Below, piece after piece: positions 29,118 through 38,458 of a stretch of 64,000 nucleotides of DNA. Position 1 is the first letter of the stretch. The number at the start of each line of letters is the position of its first letter. Below the pieces are notes generated by a model, which was not told the origin of the DNA, searched no databases, and worked only from the letters and a program-made list of their open reading frames with translations. Source of the stretch: an uncultured Lachnospiraceae bacterium (lineage in GTDB: Bacteria; Bacillota; Clostridia; Eubacteriales; Anaerofustaceae). The translations under genes and the position numbers were made by a program. The stretch is taken from the NCBI GenBank assembly GCA_944381375.1, contig CALWKX010000014.1, forward strand, positions 167,590-231,589, in the 5' to 3' direction.

Positions 29118-30095
29118 TTAGTCAGCGAATTCGTTTGTGACCAATTTGTCATAAGGAGCGAAATCAGTCAGCTCGCCAGCTTCCTTTACTATTTCTTGCA
29201 AAAGCATGAAAGATTCTTCTGTAAATTCCGTAGTTGCCGCATATGCATCAATATCTTTATATCTTTGTACAACCTTTGTTATATCCTCTTTGGAGGTGTC
29301 AGGGAAAAAGTCTACAAGCAATTCTGCAATTTCCTCCGCACTATGGTTGTTTACATAATCCTGTCCTTTTTGAATAGCTCTTACGAACGATTCAATTATC
29401 TCTGGGTTTTCCTCTATATAACTTTGTTTAGCGTTATATACGGTATAAGGCACATTACCGCTCATTTCACCTATTGACATCACGACATAGCCGATATCCT
29501 GATTTTCAAGCGCAGTCGCATTTGGTTCAAATAAAGCGACATAATCGCCTATTCCGCCTACAAAGCCTCCAGACATAGCGTCAAAAGCAATCGATGTATC
29601 AATAGTTACGTCAACGCCAGGTTCAATACCGTTTTGTTTGAGTACCCATTCGAGCGTCATTTCGGGCATGCCTCCTTTGCGGCCGCCGATTATAAGACTG
29701 CCTTTTACATCTTCTATCTTAAAATCATCATCGGGTGTTCTGGCAAGCAGGAAAGAGCCGTCTTTTTGCGTTAACTGAGCAAAATTAATTACATAATCTG
29801 TTTGACCCTGATTGTATACGTATATTGTCGCTTCAGGTCCGCACAGTCCGATGTCTGCGTCTCCGCTTAGGACAGCGGCCATTACATTATCAGCGCCTCC
29901 TCCATTTGTAAGTTCTATTTCAAGACCTTCTTCCTCAAAATATCCTAAGGCAATAGCCACATATTGAGGCGCGTAAAATACGGAATGCGTTACTTCACAG
30001 ACGTTGATTTTTGTAAGCTTACTGTCTGCGCAGCCCGTAAAGCAGCAAAAACAAATAGCAAATACCAATAATATGGCAATACAAGCTTTTTTCAT
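29118..30095 (-). CDS. ABC importer substrate-binding lipoprotein, NMT1/SsuA-like
   Basis: This codes for 325 residues. A signal peptide ends in the lipobox FTGC (Cys21). The mature domain has the NMT1/SsuA pattern (HSVFYAPQYVAIALGYFEEEGL, quoted in part as FYAPQYVAIALGYFEEEG; GDADIGLCGPE). This class binds sulfonates, taurine, nitrate, riboflavin or thiamine-precursor pyrimidines. No riboswitch or biosynthesis gene nearby narrows the choice. Confidence 0.88.
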   Translation of the reverse strand: MKKACIAILLVFAICFCCFTGCADSKLTKINVCEVTHSVFYAPQYVAIALGYFEEEGLEIELTNGGGADNVMAAVLSGDADIGLCGPEATIYVYNQGQTDYVINFAQLTQKDGSFLLARTPDDDFKIEDVKGSLIIGGRKGGMPEMTLEWVLKQNGIEPGVDVTIDTSIAFDAMSGGFVGGIGDYVALFEPNATALENQDIGYVVMSIGEMSGNVPYTVYNAKQSYIEENPEIIESFVRAIQKGQDYVNNHSAEEIAELLVDFFPDTSKEDITKVVQRYKDIDAYAATTEFTEESFMLLQEIVKEAGELTDFAPYDKLVTNEFAD

Positions 30096-30185
30096 TCGAA
30101 TCTCCTTTAATTAGTATCGATTTATAATATTCTTTCAAGTGTGTAAATGTAACCAAATACCATAAATGCTCATTGAAGCTTTTTA

Positions 30186-30214
30186 TTGTGATAAAGCAGC
30201 TTATGTGATACAAT
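30186..30214 (+). promoter_or_regulatory. Sigma-A promoter of the cob genes
   Basis: TTGTGA at 30186-30191, a 17-bp spacer and TACAAT at 30209-30214, 16 bases before the cobU start. No cobalamin riboswitch fits in the short upstream region. Confidence 0.65.
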
Positions 30215-30230
30215 CAAAAAAATAAAGGTA

Positions 30231-30845
30231 ATGACGCGCATGTTGATATTTGTACTTGGTGGTGTGAAGAGCGGGAAAAGCATGTTTTCTCAATCAGCGG
30301 CAAAAATTTTGCATAATAATTCAAAAGGCAAGTTATATTATTTGGCTACCATGCAGCCTAATGATAAGGAAGATATGCTGCGCATCAAACGTCATTTAAA
30401 TGACAGAAAAGGATGGGGATTTATTACGCTTGAAGAAAGCGTAAATATTGATAATATATCTGATATAATTACCGCTGATGATACTATTCTGCTTGATAGC
30501 GTTACTAGCTATGTGCAAAACAATATGTTTTATGAGGGAGCAATACAGTCGTTGTCATTTGATAAGCTTGCCGGCGTTATGGTATCTGTATTAAGAAAAG
30601 CGGCTAATGCCGTTGTAGTATCTGATTATATATTTTCAGAAGCGAGTAATATAGGTGAGGGAACAGTGTTATACTGCCAGAATCTTGGGCTGGTACACCG
30701 TATTATCGCATCGGAGGCTGATATCGTAGCTGAATGTGCTTGTTCAAATGTAAAACTTTGGAAAAATGAAAAAAACTTTTCAATTCGTGAAATAATTTCG
30801 TTTTACAACAGCTTGACGTCGCATCTTTACTATAATGATATATAG
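30231..30845 (+). CDS. cobU: Adenosylcobinamide kinase / adenosylcobinamide-phosphate guanylyltransferase
   Basis: CobU phosphorylates adenosylcobinamide and then forms the GDP derivative in the nucleotide-loop assembly of B12. The 204-residue protein has the P-loop GGVKSGKS and the conserved RIKRHLNDRKGWGFITLEE (quoted within 20), where the His is the probable GMP acceptor. ATG at 30231 has AAAGG only two bases away; ATG at 30240 is an alternative. It opens the run cobU-cobS-cobU-like-cobC. Confidence 0.87.
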   Translation: MTRMLIFVLGGVKSGKSMFSQSAAKILHNNSKGKLYYLATMQPNDKEDMLRIKRHLNDRKGWGFITLEESVNIDNISDIITADDTILLDSVTSYVQNNMFYEGAIQSLSFDKLAGVMVSVLRKAANAVVVSDYIFSEASNIGEGTVLYCQNLGLVHRIIASEADIVAECACSNVKLWKNEKNFSIREIISFYNSLTSHLYYNDI

Positions 30846-30853
30846 GTAAAACA

Positions 30854-31597
30854 ATGAAATCACTCTTGCTTGCAGTCAGTATGTTTACTAAAATACCCAT
30901 AAGGAAAAATGTATGGCGTGAAGATTTGGGACCTTCGGCTTTATGTTTTATTTTTGTTGCAGGACTTATTGCCGGAAGTGTTACCGCTGCTGTATATTAT
31001 TTTTTAACCGACGTTTTATCAAATATGCTTAATGCTGCTGCAGTAGTGCTGTCCATGTATGCAGTATGCGGATTTTTACACATAGATGGATATATGGATG
31101 TGTGTGACGCTTTGTTATCTTCACGCAGTAATGAACAAAAAGCAGTTATTCTGAAAGATTCAAACGTAGGGGCTTTTAGTGTTGTAAGTGTAGTTCTTCT
31201 CATTATGGTTCTTTATGCGGCCTCATATGAATTGATTAATGCTCATGTAAGCTTTGCTGTATTTATATTTATACCTGCGTTATCAAGAGCATTTTGCGCC
31301 ATCTTGGCATTTTCATTTAGGCCTATGTCGGATAAAGGTCTGCTGGTATTTTTCCGTTCCGGTATGAAGTCGGGGCATGTAGTTGCATCTGTTGTTATAT
31401 TCACATTCGTTTTGGTTGTTGGTTTTATAGCTTGCGGACTAGTTTTTACCGTTGTTTCGATTATTTCTTTGGTTGCCACAATCCTTTTTGCTTTTTATAT
31501 CAATCATGTCTTTAACGGAATAAATGGCGACGTCGTGGGTTTTTTGATAGTAGTAAACGAAGCGTTGACATATTTTATATATGCATCTTGCTTGTAG
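30854..31597 (+). CDS. cobS: Adenosylcobinamide-GDP ribazoletransferase (cobalamin synthase)
   Basis: CobS joins adenosylcobinamide-GDP and alpha-ribazole at the membrane. The 247-residue protein has about six membrane segments and the conserved HIDGYMDVCDALLSS block, typical of the family, and a GDVVGFL motif near the C-terminus. It lies eight bases after cobU. Confidence 0.88.
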   Translation: MKSLLLAVSMFTKIPIRKNVWREDLGPSALCFIFVAGLIAGSVTAAVYYFLTDVLSNMLNAAAVVLSMYAVCGFLHIDGYMDVCDALLSSRSNEQKAVILKDSNVGAFSVVSVVLLIMVLYAASYELINAHVSFAVFIFIPALSRAFCAILAFSFRPMSDKGLLVFFRSGMKSGHVVASVVIFTFVLVVGFIACGLVFTVVSIISLVATILFAFYINHVFNGINGDVVGFLIVVNEALTYFIYASCL

Positions 31598-31606
31598 GGG
31601 AGAATT

Positions 31607-31987
31607 ATGATACTGATTTTTGGTGGAGCTTATCAAGGCAAATATGAGTTTGTAAAAAGTAAATTCAATATACGTGACTGCGATACGTATTTTTGCTCTG
31701 AAGATAAAAGCAGTATTGATTTTAGCAAAAAAGCAATTATAAACCTTGAGCTTTTTATAAAAAATATTTTAAAACAAGGGCAAAAACCAATTGAGATAAT
31801 TAACAAAAATTTATTCAAATTTTCTGATAAAATCGTCATTTGCGAGGACGTATGCTGCGGCATCGTTCCTATATCTTACGAGGATAGGTTGTTTAGGGAA
31901 GCTGTAGGCAAAATACTTCAAATATTGTCTAGATCTTCAGATGAAGTATACAGAGTATTTTGCGGGATAGGAGAGCGTTTAAAATGA
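31607..31987 (+). CDS. CobU-like short protein with altered P-loop
   Basis: This codes for 126 residues. The N-terminus MILIFGGAYQGKYEFV resembles the CobU P-loop but with Tyr where Ser normally follows the lysine. The C-terminal half (EDVCCGIVPISYEDRLFREA then VGKILQ) resembles the C-terminal half of CobU. The central segment including the guanylylated His is missing. It is probably a shortened paralogue with a changed or regulatory role in the B12 loop pathway. It overlaps cobC by four bases. Confidence 0.7.
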   Translation: MILIFGGAYQGKYEFVKSKFNIRDCDTYFCSEDKSSIDFSKKAIINLELFIKNILKQGQKPIEIINKNLFKFSDKIVICEDVCCGIVPISYEDRLFREAVGKILQILSRSSDEVYRVFCGIGERLK

Positions 31988-32583
31988 ATTACAGATTAAT
32001 GTTGATCAGACATGGCAAAACTGTATTGGCGAATAAAGGAGTTTATTACGGGTTTACCGATGTCGCTTTAAGCGAGGAAGGCATAAATGAACTTATATCT
32101 AATAATAAAACAGGACTTTATCCGGATGCCGATTTATATTTCACAAGCGGTCTTTCACGCGCCAATAACACGCTGAATATTATCAAAGGCAATGTGAACT
32201 ATTCCGTTGTGGAATCTTTAAAAGAATATAATTTCGGAGATTTTGAGCTGCACACGCATGATGAGCTTATCAATAATCAGGCATATATTGCATGGATGGA
32301 AGATGAAACAGGAAAGGTTTGCTGTGTAAACGGAGAATCGCGGTATGAATTCGTAAACCGAATGGACAGCGGTATAAAACAATTATTTGACGCGGCTGCG
32401 AAAAGTAATGCTCATAGTATATTAACAATTACTCACGGTGGCATTATTTCTAATTTCATTATGAATTATTGTGACAAATCTCTAACTTATTATGAAGCTA
32501 TGCCTGAATGTGGGCATGGCGTTGACGCGCTCATGGATTATGACGGCGATTCTTTCAAAGTAATTGATATCAAGTTGATTTGA
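31984..32583 (+). CDS. cobC: Histidine phosphatase, probable alpha-ribazole phosphatase
   Basis: This codes for 199 residues from the ATG at 31984, which overlaps the previous stop (ATGA) and has AGGAGAG upstream; a start at 31960 would add eight unlikely residues. The phosphohistidine motif LIRHGKT is at about residues 7-13 and the second catalytic His is in ITHGG. Its place after cobS argues for removing the 5'-phosphate of alpha-ribazole phosphate; the family alone would not prove it. Confidence 0.8.
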   Translation: MNYRLMLIRHGKTVLANKGVYYGFTDVALSEEGINELISNNKTGLYPDADLYFTSGLSRANNTLNIIKGNVNYSVVESLKEYNFGDFELHTHDELINNQAYIAWMEDETGKVCCVNGESRYEFVNRMDSGIKQLFDAAAKSNAHSILTITHGGIISNFIMNYCDKSLTYYEAMPECGHGVDALMDYDGDSFKVIDIKLI

Positions 32584-32593
32584 TGTGTTTTGT

Positions 32594-32860
32594 TTATAAT
32601 TTAAATAAATACCAATTGCAGCTTTCAACAATATATTTGAGCATATACCTTTTAACACTTTCTCCTGTGAATGTCTCACAGTCATATAGATATATATCAT
32701 GCCCTGCGCGCTGTTGACGTTCACAGGACAATATTTTATCTATTTTAACGATACACGTTTCGTCGCTTTTTTCATCGCTTATACGGAATTTTATTGGCAC
32801 AGGCTCTCCATTTGCCTTAAACCACACTATCATGTCTATGCTTTTGTTGAGTATCTGCAT
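32594..32860 (-). CDS. Small conserved-looking protein downstream of dinB, function unknown
   Basis: This codes for 88 residues, probably a small beta-rich domain, with two cysteines. It starts 17 bases after the dinB stop and has an AAAGGGGA ribosome site, so it is co-transcribed with dinB. No DNA-binding motif or catalytic pattern is visible. The convergent cobC gene ends 10 bases away and I see no terminator between them. Confidence 0.65.
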   Translation of the reverse strand: MQILNKSIDMIVWFKANGEPVPIKFRISDEKSDETCIVKIDKILSCERQQRAGHDIYLYDCETFTGESVKRYMLKYIVESCNWYLFKL

Positions 32861-32877
32861 AATGCGAAGTTCCCCTT

Positions 32878-34131
32878 TTAAAGATGGCTACGAAGACCGG
32901 TCTCATTGCCGTCCTGCTTATTTCCTGTCATATGGGAAAGATTTGTTTCAAGGAAACCGGCGCGCTTAATTATGTCTTTTCCGTATATGTCACGCAAATT
33001 ATCTATTGCATTATCCATTTTAGTATATTTTTCCCATTCATTATTGTCGAAAAACGAATTTTGCCTAGTTATATCTTCATTAAGATCGCTTATTGATACG
33101 CCTATATGTCTTATTTTTTCTCCGTTCCATATTGTTGAAAAGATCGATTTAGCATATTGATAGATAGCGTTTGTAATATATGTCGCATAAGGTATTTTTA
33201 TCTGTTTTGAGTAATATTTGAAATTGTTTGTTTTAATACTTACGCTTATAGTGCTTCCTACAAGATTTTTTTTCCTGAGCCTTGCGCCGACTGTTTCGCA
33301 TAATGATAATAAAACCAGGAAGGCGTCTTCTTCAGAGGCTATATCCGATGCAATAGTTGTAGAATTGCCTATGCTTTTGGGCAATGGCATATTTGATATT
33401 ACGGCGGAATGATCAATTCCGTTTGCGTATTCGTACAGCATTGTCCCTCTTGCATATTTGAACCTTCTTATCAGTGCATCCTTATTATAATTTGCTAGTT
33501 GTCCTATAGTAGTAATTCCGCATTGTCTGAGTTCGACAGCAGTTTTTCTTCCTACCATAAAAAGCTCTTCAATAGGGAGGGGCCACATTTTGTATTTGAT
33601 TTCATCCTTAAAAAGCGTATGCGTTTTGTCAGGTTTTTCGAATTCGGAAGCCATTTTCGCTAAAAGCTTGTTTTCTGATATACCTATATTTACCGTAAAA
33701 CCAAGCTTGTTGGAAATTTCTTTTCGCAAATCATCAGCGGCATGGATAGGATTTTCAGTTATATTTTTATCCGATGTTACATCGGCAAAACATTCATCAA
33801 TAGAGTATTGTTCTACTAACGGAAGGCGTGCCCTTAGATAATCAATAAAGCATGCGCTTGCTTTTTGGTAAAAATCGTGATTTGGCGGCACTATAGTAAG
33901 AAACGGACATTTCTTCAAGGCGGAGTAAATCGTTTCGCCTGTTTTTATTCCGAATTTTTTTGCACTTATTGATTTTGCAAGCACTATCCCTCTGCGCTTT
34001 TTAATATCTCCGCCGACTATGCTGGGGATATCTCTTAAATCAGTTTTTTCTCCGTATTCCAGCCTGCGTACAGCTTCCCAGCTTAGAAACGCGCTGTTAA
34101 CGTCTATGTGGAAAATCATGTTTTCGATCAT
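32878..34131 (-). CDS. dinB: DNA polymerase IV (Y-family)
   Basis: DinB carries out translesion synthesis. The 417-residue protein has the catalytic carboxylates in FHIDVNSAF and YSIDECFADV, the helix-hairpin-helix region (MVGRKTAVELRQCGITTIGQ, quoted at 20) and a little-finger domain. It is a normal length. I see no obvious LexA operator in the upstream 150 bases. Confidence 0.93.
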   Translation of the reverse strand: MIENMIFHIDVNSAFLSWEAVRRLEYGEKTDLRDIPSIVGGDIKKRRGIVLAKSISAKKFGIKTGETIYSALKKCPFLTIVPPNHDFYQKASACFIDYLRARLPLVEQYSIDECFADVTSDKNITENPIHAADDLRKEISNKLGFTVNIGISENKLLAKMASEFEKPDKTHTLFKDEIKYKMWPLPIEELFMVGRKTAVELRQCGITTIGQLANYNKDALIRRFKYARGTMLYEYANGIDHSAVISNMPLPKSIGNSTTIASDIASEEDAFLVLLSLCETVGARLRKKNLVGSTISVSIKTNNFKYYSKQIKIPYATYITNAIYQYAKSIFSTIWNGEKIRHIGVSISDLNEDITRQNSFFDNNEWEKYTKMDNAIDNLRDIYGKDIIKRAGFLETNLSHMTGNKQDGNETGLRSHL

Positions 34132-34282
34132 TTGTTCTATTACCTTGCGTCTATTATAATTCAGACATCTTATTTTATCAATATACTCAAGCTATTTTCT
34201 ATAATTTGTCAGCCATTGATTATAAATAATGCGTATGATAAAATTACAAATAAATATAATCATCGACATAAAGGATAATTTA

Positions 34283-35596
34283 ATGACTCAAGAAAATCAG
34301 CCAAAAAGAAAAATCAAAATTAAAGGGCGCAGCGCGATATATATTATAATATCAGCTTTGGTTTTGGCGTATTTGATTTTCAATATGCTGCCTGAGCGTA
34401 CTGTCTTCATGTATGCACAAAATTACTCAAAATTAGAAGATGTGAAAATATACACGTTTAAAGAAGAAGAATATATTTATATCGAAAGCAGTGAAAAAAT
34501 TAATTTTAATCATGAAGAGGGCACTAAAGTATCTGCGTCTACTATCTTGAGCGATGATTATAAAATTTCCACAGATGAGTATTTGGAAAGAAAGATAGAA
34601 GTTATAAACTATATGCTGGCAAATCCGTCATTGGACACTCGCGAAGAAGTTTATGCAATGATGAGTGATATACGAAACAGACTTTCGGAGATAGATTTGA
34701 AAATAGAAGAGGCGGAAGCTTCTGATGATGTTCAGACAAAACGCGAGCTTGTTGAGACGCGCCAAAGTCTGCAGCATAATTATGAAATTCTCAAAGAAGC
34801 CATGCAGTATATTCTTACTGATGACGCCTCATTAAAAGCATTGTTGTCACAATATCAGAATATGCTCGGAAGCGGCAATATACCTCTGACTTTGGGCAAT
34901 TTAAATTTTACAATATTCGGATATTTAACATATAGTACAGACGGATATGAGAATATGATGAATTTTGATAACCTTCTTTCTGTTGATTCTTCGTACTTAG
35001 ATAAAATAGATTCGACTGCTCCGATAGGCAGCGCTAATCTCGATAAATACGTAATAAAAAGCAGTTCGGCCAATAAAACAGTACTTGTTTTTTCCTTGCC
35101 TTTAGATACCGCTGTGGAAGGTGAATTGACAGTCATTGATAAATACAACAGCCTTTACGCTTCATATGATATAGACAGGACCGAAGGTGGGTATTATACT
35201 TTTTTATACAGACGAATAGATATTCTCAATACGTTTCCTTCTATTAATATAAAGCTCAAGGATGGTACAGTTTACACTGGATATTTAATAAATATTCAAC
35301 GTGATGATGATGAAAAGATATTGTATGTAGCATTCAAAGAAAATATAAAGGATTTTCTCGGTATGAGGCTCTTTAATGCGTCTGTAGAGGTTGAAAGCTA
35401 TGATTGTTTTATACTGCCGAAATCGAGTGTTGCATATGATTCGGAAGGCAGTTATGTCACAGTTCTTACTGCCAATTCGGAAAAGGTTAAAGTAAGAGTT
35501 ACAGTGTATGAAGAAAGCGGAAGAGATGTGGTATTGCGCTGCGCAGATAATCCCGATCTTGAATCAGGTATGCAAGTAATGAGAAGAGGTAAATAA
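34283..35596 (+). CDS. HlyD-like membrane protein of the sepF cluster
   Basis: This codes for 437 residues from the ATG at 34283, chosen because AAAGGAT is upstream; an ATG at 34229 has none. A basic N-terminus is followed by one membrane segment (about residues 17-36), an extracytoplasmic part with a coiled coil around residues 130-175, and a beta-rich C-terminal half. It resembles HlyD/membrane-fusion proteins commonly found ahead of yggS-sepF in Clostridia. No efflux transporter is adjacent, so a role in division or envelope is an inference. Confidence 0.7.
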   Translation: MTQENQPKRKIKIKGRSAIYIIISALVLAYLIFNMLPERTVFMYAQNYSKLEDVKIYTFKEEEYIYIESSEKINFNHEEGTKVSASTILSDDYKISTDEYLERKIEVINYMLANPSLDTREEVYAMMSDIRNRLSEIDLKIEEAEASDDVQTKRELVETRQSLQHNYEILKEAMQYILTDDASLKALLSQYQNMLGSGNIPLTLGNLNFTIFGYLTYSTDGYENMMNFDNLLSVDSSYLDKIDSTAPIGSANLDKYVIKSSSANKTVLVFSLPLDTAVEGELTVIDKYNSLYASYDIDRTEGGYYTFLYRRIDILNTFPSINIKLKDGTVYTGYLINIQRDDDEKILYVAFKENIKDFLGMRLFNASVEVESYDCFILPKSSVAYDSEGSYVTVLTANSEKVKVRVTVYEESGRDVVLRCADNPDLESGMQVMRRGK

Positions 35597-35597
35597 A

Positions 35598-36266
35598 ATG
35601 ATCAAAGATAATGTGAAAAATGTATTGGAGCGTATCAATAATGCTGCTAACGCACAAAACCGGGAGATAAAATTGGTAGCAGTGACTAAAAACAGAAGTA
35701 TTGATCAAATACAACAGATTGTTGATTGCGGGATTAAAGATCTCGGAGAGAATAGAGTACAGGAATTTTTGGAAAAATATCCCCACTTTGATAATGTTAA
35801 TTGGCATATAATAGGAACGCTTCAGAAAAATAAAGTCAAGTATGTGGTAGGTAAAGTTGCCTTAATACATTCGGTTGACAGTGTCGAGCTTGCAAGGGAG
35901 ATAGACAAAAGATCTTATAAAGAAGGAGTTGTTACAAACGTATTGCTTCAGGTTAACATTGCGAAAGAAGCTTCAAAGCATGGTTTTGAAGAGGAAGCGC
36001 TCGAAGACGCTATAAAAAGCATATCTGAGATGAGCAATATCAATGTGCAGGGTATTATGATGATAGCTCCGAATACGGAAAATAAAGAATATTTGAAAGA
36101 GCTTTTTGCGAAAACTGAAAATATTTTTCATGAAATGATGAAATATAACGTGGATTATGGTAATATAAATATAAGAATATTATCCATGGGAATGAGCCAT
36201 GATTATATTTTGGCAATTGAGGCAGGCTCAAATATGGTAAGGATAGGAAGATCGCTGTTTGTATAA
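35598..36266 (+). CDS. yggS: YggS-family pyridoxal phosphate homeostasis protein
   Basis: This codes for 222 residues, a single-domain PLP-binding alanine-racemase-like barrel. The PLP lysine lies in LVAVTKNRS, and DLGENRVQEF, HIIGTLQKNKVK and the C-terminal SMGMSHDY are typical. The family balances vitamin B6 and amino acid pools and is not itself a racemase. It lies two bases after the previous gene. Confidence 0.93.
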   Translation: MIKDNVKNVLERINNAANAQNREIKLVAVTKNRSIDQIQQIVDCGIKDLGENRVQEFLEKYPHFDNVNWHIIGTLQKNKVKYVVGKVALIHSVDSVELAREIDKRSYKEGVVTNVLLQVNIAKEASKHGFEEEALEDAIKSISEMSNINVQGIMMIAPNTENKEYLKELFAKTENIFHEMMKYNVDYGNINIRILSMGMSHDYILAIEAGSNMVRIGRSLFV

Positions 36267-36282
36267 ACAGGGGAGGTATTAA

Positions 36283-36717
36283 ATGGGTATTGAAAATTTG
36301 CTTGGCAAGCTCGGACTTGAAGTTGAATGGGAAGACGATGATGATCCGAAGGATTCTTCGGCAGGTAAAAAATCCGCTTCCAACAACAAATCGTCAAAAA
36401 AAATAGAAACAAAGCGCGGACAGGCTTTTACTCCTACCGGCGGCGATGTTCAGGTGATTCTTATCGAGCCGTCTAAAAGAAGCGACGCTAAGGAAATATG
36501 CGATGAGCTGAAAAACGGCAAAACCGTTGTAATAAATGTAGAAAAGCTGCCTGACGCGGAAGTTGTAAGGCTTTTGGATATAATAAACGGCGCAGCATAT
36601 GTTTTGGAGGGTAAGATAAAAGATATATCAGAATCGGTTTTCGTTGTTGCTCCTTTCAATGTAGAAATACAGACTAATGACGCAGATAAACCCTTATATG
36701 ACGAGGCTTATGAATAA
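36283..36717 (+). CDS. sepF: Cell division protein SepF
   Basis: SepF anchors and bundles FtsZ at the membrane. The 144-residue protein has an N-terminal amphipathic helix (MGIENLLGKLGLEVEWE, membrane-targeting), an acidic and serine-rich linker, and the SepF core (about 48-135). With no ftsA in the dcw cluster, SepF may be the main FtsZ tether; this is inference, as ftsA could lie elsewhere. It has a GGGGAGG ribosome site. Confidence 0.92.
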   Translation: MGIENLLGKLGLEVEWEDDDDPKDSSAGKKSASNNKSSKKIETKRGQAFTPTGGDVQVILIEPSKRSDAKEICDELKNGKTVVINVEKLPDAEVVRLLDIINGAAYVLEGKIKDISESVFVVAPFNVEIQTNDADKPLYDEAYE

Positions 36718-36770
36718 TAAATATGTTGCTTGAGCGGAAAGCTTTTCCGCTTTTGTTTTTTTAGGTTATT

Positions 36771-37517
36771 ATGGGACAAAAAGATTTTTTATTTTCTGTG
36801 CTCGAAGATATGACTGTGTTTGCGCAAGAGCATTGTGCAGTAACGTACGGTGATTTTTATGAGCCGCAGACTCAATATATAATAGAAAGAGAAATAGGAC
36901 GATATCCTCAAGCTGATTGCGAATTCTGGGGCGGTCATGAATATTGCGAAAGAAAAATGCTCAGCGTTTATCCAAAAGGGGAAACTGCAGATACTTCGGA
37001 GTATCCTTTAGATTGTATTCAAGCGGATAATATTCATAGCAATATTACGCATCGCGATGTTTTGGGGGCAGTGATTGGCCTGGGCATAAAAAGAGAAAAA
37101 ATAGGAGATATCAGCTTAAATAACGGTGAATTGCAATTATTTTTAGCTTCTCCTTTGGGTGAATTTGTCGAAAAAAACATTAATCAAATTAATATATACA
37201 ATGTAAAACTGAAAAAGGTAGGAAGGGATAATATAAAAGTTATTGAGCCAAGCTTTATAACATTGGATGTTATTGTTCCCTCCATGCGTTTGGACGCAGT
37301 GATTCATGCGGCCTATAAGCTGTCCAGAAACGAAGCTTCTGAATATGTTAAGGCGCAAAAAGTTAGTATAAACCACTGTTTAACACTAAAACCTTCTTCC
37401 AGTCTTAAAGAAGGCGATGTTGTGTCAGTGAGGACAAAAGGGCGTATGATGATCGGAGAAATACTCGGCAATACGCATAAAGGCAATATAAGGCTGAGGC
37501 TGAAAAAATTTGCATAA
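36771..37517 (+). CDS. ylmH: YlmH-type RNA-binding protein with S4 domain
   Basis: This codes for 248 residues. The first two thirds are the YlmH domain, and an S4 RNA-binding domain occupies about residues 180-240 (SMRLDAVIHAAYKLSRNEAS, KAQKVSINH). YlmH is encoded between sepF and divIVA or rluD in many Firmicutes, and homologues rescue stalled ribosomes by clearing peptidyl-tRNA. Confidence 0.9.
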   Translation: MGQKDFLFSVLEDMTVFAQEHCAVTYGDFYEPQTQYIIEREIGRYPQADCEFWGGHEYCERKMLSVYPKGETADTSEYPLDCIQADNIHSNITHRDVLGAVIGLGIKREKIGDISLNNGELQLFLASPLGEFVEKNINQINIYNVKLKKVGRDNIKVIEPSFITLDVIVPSMRLDAVIHAAYKLSRNEASEYVKAQKVSINHCLTLKPSSSLKEGDVVSVRTKGRMMIGEILGNTHKGNIRLRLKKFA

Positions 37518-37525
37518 GGATCATT

Positions 37526-38458
37526 ATGGAGCAAACTGTTTTAGTTGTCGGGCAAGATGACGAATCGCTGCGTCTTGATAAATATATATCATTACATGTT
37601 GATGGATTTTCGCGCGAAAGTTTAAAAAGTGTTTTTGATAAAGGCTTTGTTTATCTTAATGGTGAGCCTTCAAAAGCTTCACGCAGGGTCAAAACCGGAG
37701 ATAAAGTGAGTTTTATTCTTCCTCAGGTTAAAAATGATGAAGTCACGGCGGAAGATATTCCCATAGATATTGTTTATCAGGATAACGATATAGCTGTTAT
37801 AAATAAGCCGCAGGGAATGGTTGTGCATCCCGCCTGCGGTAATTATACTGGAACATTGACAAATGGTTTGATGTATCATTTGGACAGTCTGTCAGCTATC
37901 AACGGAACTGTTCGTCCGGGCATAGTTCATCGTATAGATAAAGATACATCAGGCTTGCTTGTAGTTGCCAAGAATGATATTGCTCACAACAAGCTTGCAG
38001 CCCAATTTAAAGAGCATACTATTACCAGAGCTTACAAAGCAGTTGTTCACGGTATAGTTCCTAATGAAAAAGGGATAATCGACGCCCCAATAGGGCGCTC
38101 GCCCTCCAACAGAAAGATGATGTGCGTAACGCAGAAGAATTCTAAAAATGCCGTTACACATTATGAGAAGTTAGGCATAAATGATAGATTCTCATATTTG
38201 AAACTTGTGCTTGAAACAGGCCGCACTCATCAAATAAGAGTTCATATGAAATATATAGGTTATCCTGTTGTCGGAGACAGGCTTTATGGTTATAACAGGA
38301 AAGATGATATGATTTTTGAAGGCCAGCTTCTTCATGCATATCTGCTCGGATTCAAGCATCCGAATAGCGGCAAATACATTGAATTCAGAAGCGTTGTTCC
38401 TGAGTATTTCAATAAAGTATTTAATATAAAGGCGTGTGAGGGTGAAAACAATGGATAA
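37526..38458 (+). CDS. rluD: RluA/RluD-family 23S rRNA pseudouridine synthase
   Basis: This codes for 310 residues. An N-terminal S4 domain (about 12-75) precedes the pseudouridine synthase domain with the catalytic Asp in HRIDKDTSGLLVVAK, and the TGRTHQIRVHM motif. Target uridines cannot be assigned from sequence. Its last codons overlap the murA2 start. Confidence 0.9.
   Translation: MEQTVLVVGQDDESLRLDKYISLHVDGFSRESLKSVFDKGFVYLNGEPSKASRRVKTGDKVSFILPQVKNDEVTAEDIPIDIVYQDNDIAVINKPQGMVVHPACGNYTGTLTNGLMYHLDSLSAINGTVRPGIVHRIDKDTSGLLVVAKNDIAHNKLAAQFKEHTITRAYKAVVHGIVPNEKGIIDAPIGRSPSNRKMMCVTQKNSKNAVTHYEKLGINDRFSYLKLVLETGRTHQIRVHMKYIGYPVVGDRLYGYNRKDDMIFEGQLLHAYLLGFKHPNSGKYIEFRSVVPEYFNKVFNIKACEGENNG

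Noticed and set aside
30096..30230. Cobalamin riboswitch ahead of cobU
   Set aside because: The intergenic region is short and lacks the B12 box and the needed length.
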